Below are positions 1 through 6,965 of a DNA stretch of 19,065 nucleotides, piece after piece. Under the pieces are notes generated by a model. The model had not been told where the DNA came from. It searched no databases and saw nothing but the letters and a program-made list of their open reading frames with translations. Source of the DNA: SXOA01 sp051004015 (GTDB taxonomy: Bacteria > Planctomycetota > Planctomycetia > Pirellulales > Pirellulaceae); assembly GCA_051004015.1 (NCBI GenBank), contig JBPCKT010000117.1:1-19065 (forward strand). The letters are read 5' to 3'. Numbering within the stretch: position 1 is the stretch's first letter; each line of letters starts with the position of its first letter. Made by a program: the position numbers and the translations under genes.

Positions 1-32
<32 letters not shown>

Positions 33-50
33 ACCCCGTAGGAGTCTGAC

Positions 51-590
51 ATGAACGTCATCGAATCAACCCCTAACGCCATCGACCTGATAGCCGAGGA
101 ATTCGTCGAGCGCTTCCGCAAAGGAGAGCGGCCGGCGGTAAGCGAGTACGAAGCCCGGTTTCCTGAGCAGGCGGAGGCGATCCGGGACCTGTTTCCGGCT
201 CTGGTGGTGCTGGAGAACCTCAAGCCGGCTACGGCCCCCGTGCCGGCGACGGGCCAGGCGGAGTGTGCCTCGGAGGTGGCGTCGCTGGGGAAGCTGGGGG
301 ATTACCGGATCGTGCGGGAGATCGGCCGCGGCGGGATGGGGATTGTGTACGAAGCTGTGCAGGAGTCGCTCGGACGGCAGGTCGCTTTGAAGGTTCTCCC
401 CAAGCAGCTCATGGGAGATTCTTCACGACAAGCCCGGTTCGAGCGCGAAGCGCGGGCCGCCCCCGGCTGCACCATACGAACATCGTGCCGGTGTTTGGCG
501 TGGGGGCCGAGAACGGCCTGCACTACTACGCCATGCAGTACATCCACGGCCTGGGGCTGGATGAAGTCCTGCGGGAGCTCAAGCGGCTGA
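51..590 (+). CDS. Ser/Thr protein kinase, N-terminal fragment (frameshifted gene, part 1)
   Basis: First part of one broken gene that spans 51-3612. The ATG follows TAGGAG at 39-44 with a 6-nt gap. Residues about 1-60 form the planctomycete kinase N-terminal segment (GERPAVSEYEARFP, then IRDLFPAL). The kinase N-lobe begins near residue 85 with LGDYRIVREIGRGGMGIVYEA, which contains the glycine-rich loop, followed by the ATP-binding lysine in VALKVL. Homology to kinases stops near base 460. From there the correct protein continues in the next frame, so residues after about 137 of this ORF are out-of-frame noise. The junction reads GCC GCC CCC GG where GCC GCC GCC CGG is expected, which is explained by one missing G. 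The family phosphorylates Ser/Thr and is normally membrane-anchored. Either this is a sequencing or assembly error, or the gene is a recent pseudogene. Confidence 0.85.
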   Translation: MNVIESTPNAIDLIAEEFVERFRKGERPAVSEYEARFPEQAEAIRDLFPALVVLENLKPATAPVPATGQAECASEVASLGKLGDYRIVREIGRGGMGIVYEAVQESLGRQVALKVLPKQLMGDSSRQARFEREARAAPGCTIRTSCRCLAWGPRTACTTTPCSTSTAWGWMKSCGSSSG

Positions 591-1201
591 AGAGTCCCAG
601 CCAGGACCAACCGGCGGAGCAAAAGGAATGCGAATCTCCTGCCGAGGAACCGCAGCGTCGTGCGGTTAGTGTGACCGTGACGCAGGCACTGCTGAAAGGG
701 CAGTTCGACAACAATGCCACCGAAGCCGCCCCACCACCACTAACCCGAAGCGCCAGCGAGGGAAATGACACCGCCAAGGCACGCCTTTCGGAAACGGCCC
801 GCCTCTCGGAATCGTTCACCCTGCCGGGACTCCAAGAGGCCGGTCCCGGAACAGGCCGCAACACCAAAACCCTCTGGCAGAGCATCGCCCGGATCGGCAC
901 TCAGGTGGGAACGGCCCTGCATTACGCCCACGAGCAGGCCGTGCTGCACCGGGACATCAAACCGTCGAACCTGCTGCTGGACACACGGGGGACCGTCTGG
1001 GTCACCGACTTCGGCCTGGCGAAGGCGGACGACCAGCGGGACCTGACCAACACGGGGGACGTGCTGGGAACGCTCCGCTACATGGCCCCCGAAATGTTCA
1101 GCGGCCAGGCCGACCGGCGGAGCGACGTCTACTCCCTGGGTCTGACGCTCTACGAGTTGCCCTCCGCCCCGCCTTCGACGAATCCGACCGGGGCCGGCTG
1201 A
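463..1201 (+). CDS. Ser/Thr protein kinase, catalytic core fragment (frameshifted gene, part 2)
   Basis: Second part of the broken kinase, one frame away from part 1. The same frame is open from 263, but only the protein from about 463 resembles a kinase. It reads RLHHTNIVPVFGVG, then YYAMQYIHG, the end of the N-lobe and hinge. An insertion of about 100 residues follows, rich in Glu, Pro and Ser, carrying LTRSASEG. Then come the catalytic loop HRDIKPSNLLLD, the DFG motif in DFGLAKADD, the activation segment GTLRYMAPE and the helix F motif SDVYSLGLTLYEL. All residues needed for catalysis are present. After YEL (base 1159) the homologous sequence RPAFDESDRGRLIRLV continues in a third frame from about 1162, which fits loss of 1 or 4 bases. 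Long linker insertions in the kinase core are common in planctomycete kinases. Confidence 0.85.
744..762 (+). repeat. Dispersed-repeat-like motif inside the kinase linker
   Basis: The 19 bases CCCGAAGCGCCAGCGAGGG lie inside the non-conserved linker of the kinase and are translated as part of LTRSASEG. From memory, close variants of this motif occur many times in planctomycete genomes, mostly between genes. Here the motif seems to have been tolerated in frame in a linker. The number of copies in this genome cannot be seen from one window. Confidence 0.5.
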
Positions 1202-1209
1202 TCCGGCTG

Positions 1210-3612
1210 GTGTTGCACGAATCGCCGCCGCGACTGCGAACTCTCGATCCGTCCATCCCCCGCGACCTGGAAACGATTATCCACAAGGCCATCGACCGGG
1301 AGGCCAGCCATCGCTACCCCTCGGCCCAAGACTTGGCCGATGACCTGCAGCGGTATCTCAATGATGAGCCAATCCGCGCCCGCCGCATCTCACCCATCAC
1401 CCGCTTCTCCCGCTGGTGCAAGAGAAATCCCGCCGTGGCCGGCCTAACGAGCGCGATTGCCATCCTGATGCTCTTGGCGACCGGCGTCTCGCTGACCGCG
1501 GCCATGACATTCCAGCAGATGGCCAGCCACAACTCCAAACTCGCGGAGGACCTGACGACGGCCCTCGGCGATGCCCAGAAGAACCTGGCCCAGGTCAAGG
1601 AAAAAGAGCAACTCGCCCAAACGAACCTCAGCCTGGCGACTGCCGAACAACAGCGTGCCGAAGGCAACCTGGGATTGGCGATCAAGGCACTTGATACCGT
1701 GTTCCTAGAATTCATCGGCAATCGCAGGGCGCTGCAGTCGATTGTCGGGGAAGGACAATCGCAGGACTTGTCGCGATCTGAGCGGGAACTTCTCGACACG
1801 GGTTTAGCTTTTTATCATCAGCTGATCGATACGAACAAGGACAACGACGTCGCCTTGTTCGCTTCCGGCACAGCGCGAATTCGGGCTGGCATGCTGCGAA
1901 GCGCACTGGGAAACCGGGACGCCGCTCGCGAGCATTTCCGCCTCGCCGAGAATTCACTACAGCGGCTCGTCGTGCAATCTCCGAATGTTGGAAATTACCA
2001 CCGAGAGCTTGGGCGCGCCTACGTTAACGCAGTCCTCAATAGTGATTGGCCCAAAGGGGAAGTGCAATCGCTCACGAAAGCTGAAAATGAAATGTCTCGC
2101 GCTATTGAGCTAGGTGCTACGGACTACACCATATTCAACGAGCGGGCAACTGTTCGACGCTGGCTGGGGCGAGAGGATGACGCGTTTAAGGACGACCTTG
2201 CCGCGATTAGTCGCAACAACACGAATCCCGCTATTCACGCGCAGTTTGCTTGGGAGCTGGCCTTTCGTGGAAGATTTGGAGGAAAAGAACCAGTCGACAT
2301 CGAATTGGCAATCAAGCACGCAGCGATCGCCGTCGAATTGGAACCGAAAAACAGTTACTTCAGGGCAGTGCTCGGAAGATGCCTCTACATCGCTGGGCGA
2401 AAACAAGATGCGTTCAAGGAGGTAGACACGGCCGTATCGCTTGATTCGAAGGACAGTTTTGCATTGAATCAGCGATCTGTTATGTACAAAGATTCGGGCG
2501 AGTTGGAGAAAGCCCTTGCCGATGCGAATGCAGCGGTCGCCATTCGACCAGATGAGTATTCCTGGCGGCGACGCGCAACTGTATTCATGAAGATGAGACG
2601 GTATGACGAGGCGCTCGCCGATTTCGAGAGGTGTTCAGAGAAGCAGCGCGCCGTAAGCTACTGGTATTGGAGTGAACGCGGCGAACTGCACCTGTTAAGA
2701 CATGAGTACGATGCATCCATAGTTCACTTGTCGAAAGCATTCGAGCTCGCGCCCAATTATGCGCACTACCTATATAAACGCCGTGCCGAGGCCTATTTCA
2801 TGCTGGAGCGCTTTCCCCAGGCACTCAGTGACCTCCGGAAGGCATGGACACTGAACCCTCCAGACCTCAGCACTTTGACCTGGATATCCCCATCGCTCGT
2901 CGCAAAATGTGGCAATCAGGAATTCAAGACCGGACTTCTCAAGTTGGCGGACGAGGCGGTGGCAAAAGATCCGGGGGCTCGCAGGCATCGTGCCGTCATC
3001 GCGATGCACCTTGGTAACTGGGACAAGGCTCGTGAAGATGTGGCCGGATTTATGAAGGCGGAGAGCCCCGATTACTCGAGCTACTATCAACTGGCGATGC
3101 TCTCTCTTGCCGACAAGAACCAGGAACAGTACCGAACCGCATCCCGCGACATGCTGGCCAGATTCGCCGAGAGCAAGGTCGCGGAAGAACTGAACTTCAC
3201 CGTCTGGACCGCGGCGCTCGCGCCGCAGACGCTCGACGACTACGGACCGGCAATTGCCTTGGCTCAGCGCGGGGTGGAGCTCAACAAGGACAATCCTGAA
3301 GCGATCCGCTCGCTTGGCGCAATCCTCTACCGGGGCGGCAAGTTCGACGAAGCGGCGCAGCAGCTCGCGCCTCTGGCCGCTGCTGCCGAGAAATCGAGTC
3401 CCGAAGCCAAGACTTCGTCCGCCTACCCTCTCTTCTTCCTGGCCATGGCCCAGCACCAACTCGGCAAGAAGGACGAAGCCCGCGCCACGCTCCAAAAGGC
3501 CGCCGAGCTCGCCAAGACGGAGCTATCCGACGACAAAAACCCGCCCCCCTGGAACCGCAAGTTGACGCTGGAGCTCCTCCAGAAGGAAGCCGCAGGACTC
3601 CTTGGGAACTGA
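1210..3612 (+). CDS. Kinase C-terminal part: C-lobe end, transmembrane helix, coiled coil and TPR domain (frameshifted gene, part 3)
   Basis: Third part of the kinase gene. The first possible start is GTG 1210, but the reading frame already carries kinase sequence from about 1162, so 1210 is unlikely to be a real start. Residues 1-60 finish the kinase C-lobe (DLETIIHKAIDREASHRYPS, then DLADDLQRYL). Residues about 75-98 are a hydrophobic transmembrane helix preceded by the basic stretch RFSRWCKRN. Residues about 101-150 are Gln/Glu/Lys-rich and likely a coiled coil. The rest, to residue 800, is helical with many TPR-like units (for example ALADANAAVAIRP and EAIRSLGAILYRGGKFDEAA). This is the usual design of planctomycete kinases: cytoplasmic kinase, one membrane helix, external or periplasmic TPR region, probably for protein contacts. 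The central TPR part (about 1800-3180) is visibly less GC-rich than the flanks. The ORF is intact over 800 codons, which argues that the upstream frameshifts are errors or very recent. Confidence 0.9.
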   Translation: MLHESPPRLRTLDPSIPRDLETIIHKAIDREASHRYPSAQDLADDLQRYLNDEPIRARRISPITRFSRWCKRNPAVAGLTSAIAILMLLATGVSLTAAMTFQQMASHNSKLAEDLTTALGDAQKNLAQVKEKEQLAQTNLSLATAEQQRAEGNLGLAIKALDTVFLEFIGNRRALQSIVGEGQSQDLSRSERELLDTGLAFYHQLIDTNKDNDVALFASGTARIRAGMLRSALGNRDAAREHFRLAENSLQRLVVQSPNVGNYHRELGRAYVNAVLNSDWPKGEVQSLTKAENEMSRAIELGATDYTIFNERATVRRWLGREDDAFKDDLAAISRNNTNPAIHAQFAWELAFRGRFGGKEPVDIELAIKHAAIAVELEPKNSYFRAVLGRCLYIAGRKQDAFKEVDTAVSLDSKDSFALNQRSVMYKDSGELEKALADANAAVAIRPDEYSWRRRATVFMKMRRYDEALADFERCSEKQRAVSYWYWSERGELHLLRHEYDASIVHLSKAFELAPNYAHYLYKRRAEAYFMLERFPQALSDLRKAWTLNPPDLSTLTWISPSLVAKCGNQEFKTGLLKLADEAVAKDPGARRHRAVIAMHLGNWDKAREDVAGFMKAESPDYSSYYQLAMLSLADKNQEQYRTASRDMLARFAESKVAEELNFTVWTAALAPQTLDDYGPAIALAQRGVELNKDNPEAIRSLGAILYRGGKFDEAAQQLAPLAAAAEKSSPEAKTSSAYPLFFLAMAQHQLGKKDEARATLQKAAELAKTELSDDKNPPPWNRKLTLELLQKEAAGLLGN

Positions 3613-3619
3613 ACCCCTC

Positions 3620-3810
3620 GTTCCCACGGTCCCCGTGGGAACGCACGTCTTGGACGCTCTGCGTCCCGTCTGTACTCTCTGTCCGCTGGTCTAGCAGAAC
3701 CGCCAAAGAGACGCGGAGCGTCAAAACCCTGTGTTCCCACGCTGAGCGTGGGAACAAGGAGCGAAACTCCCAATTTCTTTGCCCGGACCTGTGGACGCCA
3801 GACGTCCGGG
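3620..3810. repeat. Cluster of five hairpin repeats between kinase and HAF genes
   Basis: Five perfect stems lie in 190 bases. They are: GTTCCCACGG at 3620-3629 with its complement at 3633-3642; GGACGC at 3652-3657 with GCGTCC at 3661-3666; GACGC at 3710-3714 with GCGTC at 3718-3722; GTTCCCACGC at 3733-3742 with GCGTGGGAAC at 3746-3755; and CCCGGAC at 3782-3788 with GTCCGGG at 3804-3810. The first four have three-base loops. From memory, the GTTCCCACG hairpins match a dispersed motif seen in planctomycetes and several other bacteria. The cluster starts 8 bases after the kinase stop codon, so it may shape the 3' end of that transcript. No U-tract follows any stem, so a classical terminator is not indicated. 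Confidence 0.75.
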
Positions 3811-3892
3811 CGCAGTTGTCCTTCCAGCCCCAGACGCTGGTTGCCCTGGGCCATCTGGCAGAACCGTTTTCCTCTTTCCCTACAGGCGTCCC

Positions 3893-5104
3893 ATGAACCT
3901 CTCCCGCCCCTTGTCTCTGCTGGCCTTCACCCTCGTCGCGTTGACCTGCCTGGCGCCAAACTCGGTGCTGGCCCAGGGCAAGAAACCTGGCGTGACGTAC
4001 AAGTACACGCTGACCGACTTGCTGGGGTTCCCTGACGCCGATTACAACCAAAGCCAGGGACAGTTCATCACGAATCGGGATGGCGCGGGAGGGTCGTTGA
4101 TCCTGGGAATCTCCTATACGGGGACAGCGGGGACAACCCCTAACCATCCGAGTCCCGCCCTGTGGAACATTCGCGCCGACGGCACGTTTCCGGAGACTGA
4201 TCCGGTTGATCTAGGGATTCCTCCCTTTGCCAGGGAGGTGCGGCCGTCCGGAATCAACAGCGCCGGATTCGTTGTCGCCCGAACGGGTTTGGCTAATACT
4301 CAGGATGCCGATGGCAACTGGATCTTTCCGTCTTACGTTGACCTGGCCGGGCTGGGAATCCGGGAACTTCCCGGTTCAATGGACCGCAATACCGAGGCCT
4401 GGGCAATCAACGACGCGTGGACGATTGTCGGAACCTTGGCTGTGGCGACGGTCGATCCGAAGTATCCGCGCGGAATCAAGCAAGAAGGGGCGGTCTGGCA
4501 GGTGAATCTCGACCTGACCGTGAGCCAACCGCTGACACTGGGCGACTTTTGGCCCTCCGACATCAATAGCTACGGCGTGATGGCCGGCACGATCGACGGT
4601 TATCCGGCGATCGGCTGGCTGGACGGCACGACACTCAACCTCAAGCGCATGGACCCGACGCCGCGATTTCTCGGCGCCAGGGTCAACGCCCTCAATGATT
4701 ATCCGGTTGAAGATCCCCGCCTGGCGATTGTCGGGGATTCCTTCTCCAACGAGGCCGGTCAATACGATGCGGCCGACAGCGATCGGGGAGTGGTCTGGCG
4801 GCCCTACAATGCAGCCCGCCCCACCACGGTCCTGGGAACGCTCGGAGGAATGTACAGCTCCGCGCGCGACGTCAATCGGGCCGAGCAGATCGTGGGCGAT
4901 TCCTCGGGAAAGCGCGGCGGCCAATTCGCCTTCGTCTATGCCAACGGCACGATGACAAACTTGAATGCGATCGCGGCCATGGGAGACCGCAACTTGCAGT
5001 ATGCCTACGCCATCAACGACGACGGGGACATTGTCGGTTTCATGCACGTTCCGCGTCCCACCAGCGAACAACGGGGATTCCTGCTGCGGCCCATTACGCC
5101 GTAG
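3893..5104 (+). CDS. Secreted HAF-repeat protein
   Basis: A 403-residue exported protein. I chose ATG 3893 because it opens directly into a signal peptide (MNLSRPLSLLAFTLVALTC, cleavage probably after VLA near residue 27). The longer reading from 3779 would put the signal 38 residues inside and would run through the repeat cluster. The mature protein carries about six degenerate units with an INxxGxIVG core: GINSAGFVVA, AINDAWTIVG, DINSYGVMAG, ALNDY followed by AIVGDSF, DVNRAEQIVG and AINDDGDIVG. The best unit, LGTLGGMYSSARDVNRAEQI, matches the HAF extracellular repeat family, which probably forms a beta-propeller-like fold. No enzymatic activity is known for such repeats and no catalytic motif is visible. 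No strong ribosome-binding site precedes the ATG. The gene is convergent with the HD phosphohydrolase and separated from it by two hairpins. Confidence 0.8.
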   Translation: MNLSRPLSLLAFTLVALTCLAPNSVLAQGKKPGVTYKYTLTDLLGFPDADYNQSQGQFITNRDGAGGSLILGISYTGTAGTTPNHPSPALWNIRADGTFPETDPVDLGIPPFAREVRPSGINSAGFVVARTGLANTQDADGNWIFPSYVDLAGLGIRELPGSMDRNTEAWAINDAWTIVGTLAVATVDPKYPRGIKQEGAVWQVNLDLTVSQPLTLGDFWPSDINSYGVMAGTIDGYPAIGWLDGTTLNLKRMDPTPRFLGARVNALNDYPVEDPRLAIVGDSFSNEAGQYDAADSDRGVVWRPYNAARPTTVLGTLGGMYSSARDVNRAEQIVGDSSGKRGGQFAFVYANGTMTNLNAIAAMGDRNLQYAYAINDDGDIVGFMHVPRPTSEQRGFLLRPITP

Positions 5105-5162
5105 CAAGGTTTGATGTTGCGTGGCTCTACTCACGGCGAAGTTGTTTCGATGGTAAATGCCG

Positions 5163-5203
5163 CTGTCCGTTCGGGACAGTCGACGGCGCGCGACGGAGTC
5201 GCG
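5163..5203. repeat. Two hairpins between convergent genes (possible bidirectional terminator or REP-like element)
   Basis: CTGTCC at 5163-5168 pairs with GGACAG at 5174-5179. CGCGAC at 5189-5194 pairs with GTCGCG at 5198-5203 around the triloop GGA. On the minus strand the element begins AGTAGGC followed by the TCC-loop hairpin, which resembles the elements at 15466-15522 and 18382-18420. It lies between the stops of the HAF gene (5104) and the HD gene (5212). It could end transcription from both sides, but no U-run is present. Confidence 0.55.
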
Positions 5204-5211
5204 GCCTACTT

Positions 5212-6609
5212 TCACATATTGGTCAAATCGTCCACGCCGCCCCCTCCTAGGAGCTCATCGAGCGCTCGCGAAATTGGTCCGGCGTGTTCGTTCGTCGCGG
5301 CGTAGATGCGGCAGAGGCGGTGACTGAGGGGGAGGCGGCGGAAGAGCTCGTGGGCGGTGAGCGGGCGAATGCGGTTCTGGGCGCTGTCGTAGAGGAAGTT
5401 CTGGCCGGCGGCGGGGCCGCTGGTGTGGGGGCGGAAGGTGGTGCGGGCGATGTCGACGCGCAAGGGGAGGGATTTTAGTTCCGCCGGCAACAGGTCGCGG
5501 AGCCTTTGCTCGACGAAGCGGTGGTCGCTGAAGATGCTGGCCTGCTCGGAGTCGTCCTCGGAATAGATGAGGCTCCGCTGGCAGACGGCTACCCAGGGGA
5601 TCTGCCGGGAGATCAGCTCTTGCCAGCGGCGGCCGAGGTCCCTTTGTTTTGGGTCATTGGATTCGGTCCACCGCTGCACGTCGACGAGCAGCGAGAACTC
5701 CGTGAAGTGCAGGTAGGCCCCCAGGTTCGCCAGCGGGCTGCCGGCGAACAGGTAGGGCTTGCTGTCCAGAAATAAGTCCTTGAGCGCCAGGTCGATCGCC
5801 CGGACGGTGCGGTGGAAATAGATGGTGCGGAACAGCTCGGCCTTGACGCTCATGAAGCGGATGAGGGTCTCGATCCCTTTGTCGTGGATCGTCAGCCCGT
5901 GCTCGCTGAAAAAGCTGTAGTGCAGCAGCCGCTCCAGGTCGTAGGCCCGCTGGCTGTAGCCGGACATGAAGGCGTCGCGGAGGACGAAGTCCATGTTATC
6001 GATGGTGTAGATGCCGGAGAGGAGGGAGCGGAGAAAGCGGAGCCACTTGGGGCGGGACTCTTCCGTTCCTTTCGGCCGCTGGATGAGCCAGGCGATTTGC
6101 TCGGGGTCGAGCTGCTCCTTTTCGTCCAAGGCCGAGTTGGGATTGCGGCGAATGCGGGTGAGCAGCGGAGCGAGCTCTTTGGTGATGATGGCCGCGCCGA
6201 GCGTTTCGTGCGTCAGGCCAAAGTCTCGCAGAAAATGCTCGTCGAAGAAATGGCCGAAGGGGCCGTGCCCGACGTCATGCAAGAGGCCCGCCATTCGCAG
6301 CAGCGTTTCCACATAGCCGCGGCTGGGACAATCGGAGCAGACTTCCTTCAGGCTCGGATAGAGCTCGCCGATGAAGCGGCTGGCGAGGTGCATGACTCCG
6401 ATGACGTGCTGGAAGCGTGTGTGCTCGGCGGTGGGATAGACCCACCAGGCGGTCTGCAACTGATGAATGAACCGGAGCCGCTGAACCCAAGGATGGTCGA
6501 TGATCTGCCGCTCCGAGACTTCTCCCTGCTCCAATTCCTTGTCGGAGGTGAACGGGATATAGCCGTGGACCGGATCGTGGCTGAGGTTTTCGCGGAGATA
6601 ATGACGCAT
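5212..6609 (-). CDS. HD-domain phosphohydrolase (COG1078/SAMHD1-dGTPase-like)
   Basis: A 465-residue protein with the metal-binding signature of HD hydrolases. It has H63 and H67 in HTRFQH, the HD pair H111-D112 in LLHDVGHGPFGH, and a distal Asp in YTIDNMDFVLRDA (D204 or D207). The N-terminal DPVHGYIPF followed by DHPWVQRLRFIHQ is typical of the COG1078 branch, which is related to SAMHD1 and bacterial dGTP triphosphohydrolases. Members hydrolyse nucleotide triphosphates or related phosphoesters. The exact substrate cannot be told from sequence, so naming it a dGTPase would be overreach. It has no signal peptide and should be cytoplasmic. The start at 6609 (MRHYLRENLSHDPVHG) gives the usual N-terminus; no strong Shine-Dalgarno is visible. 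It stands alone on the minus strand, convergent with the HAF gene and divergent from the gene at 6966. Confidence 0.9.
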   Translation of the reverse strand: MRHYLRENLSHDPVHGYIPFTSDKELEQGEVSERQIIDHPWVQRLRFIHQLQTAWWVYPTAEHTRFQHVIGVMHLASRFIGELYPSLKEVCSDCPSRGYVETLLRMAGLLHDVGHGPFGHFFDEHFLRDFGLTHETLGAAIITKELAPLLTRIRRNPNSALDEKEQLDPEQIAWLIQRPKGTEESRPKWLRFLRSLLSGIYTIDNMDFVLRDAFMSGYSQRAYDLERLLHYSFFSEHGLTIHDKGIETLIRFMSVKAELFRTIYFHRTVRAIDLALKDLFLDSKPYLFAGSPLANLGAYLHFTEFSLLVDVQRWTESNDPKQRDLGRRWQELISRQIPWVAVCQRSLIYSEDDSEQASIFSDHRFVEQRLRDLLPAELKSLPLRVDIARTTFRPHTSGPAAGQNFLYDSAQNRIRPLTAHELFRRLPLSHRLCRIYAATNEHAGPISRALDELLGGGGVDDLTNM

Positions 6610-6965
6610 GGTTCAGTGGAGGTAAGCAGAAGGCAGTAGGCAAAAAGCAGCCGTGCTATCAGTGTAAGCATGCACGCAGAAAATGCAGCGGTAGTTTGGA
6701 GCGGCCGCAAACTCAACGTCTCTTTCCAGGATACCCGTCACTCGGTATTATCCGCGCGGCGGGGCGTTCCGGCCCAGTCGTAAATGTGGACAGTTCAAGT
6801 GGCCGAATCGTGATAGCTACGGCGTTCTGCCGATAGTTTATCGACCGGGCTGTTGGCGCGCAACGCCATGAGTCGCACGGTCACAGCCTGCCGCCGAGAT
6901 CGCCCCCGCCAAAACCGCCAGCCATTGTCCGCCCTCCCCCCTCAGGGCCCAGTAGGAGTTTCCAC
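6610..6965. other. Divergent intergenic region between HD hydrolase and secreted protein genes
   Basis: These 356 bases must hold the promoters of both divergent genes. I see no convincing -35/-10 pair. Visible structure is the heptamer array at 6624-6650, the palindromic GCGGCCGC at 6701-6708 inside an AGTTTG/CAAACT inverted repeat (6693-6698 and 6708-6713), and a ribosome-binding site at 6952-6957 for the plus-strand gene. No ORF here looks coding. Confidence 0.6.
6624..6650. repeat. Short degenerate heptamer tandem array
   Basis: Four consecutive 7-base units read AAGCAGA, AGGCAGT, AGGCAAA and AAGCAG (the last truncated by one). They sit 15 bases upstream of the HD gene start. On the minus strand the array would translate as PTAFCLP-like peptide. 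Variants of this AGGCAGT/AGGCAGA heptamer are, from memory, a recurring intergenic repeat in planctomycetes and other bacteria. Confidence 0.6.

Noticed and set aside
2770..3495. Minus-strand ORF of 241 codons inside the kinase TPR region
   Set aside because: The plus strand encodes TPR units here; the minus-strand product has no motifs.
3620..3810. Possible CRISPR array in the repeat cluster
   Set aside because: The units are hairpins of different sequence and spacing, with no regular repeats and spacers and no cas genes.
5812..6639. Plus-strand ORF of 275 codons opposite the HD gene
   Set aside because: The opposite strand carries clear HD-family motifs across the same bases, and this translation has no recognisable features.
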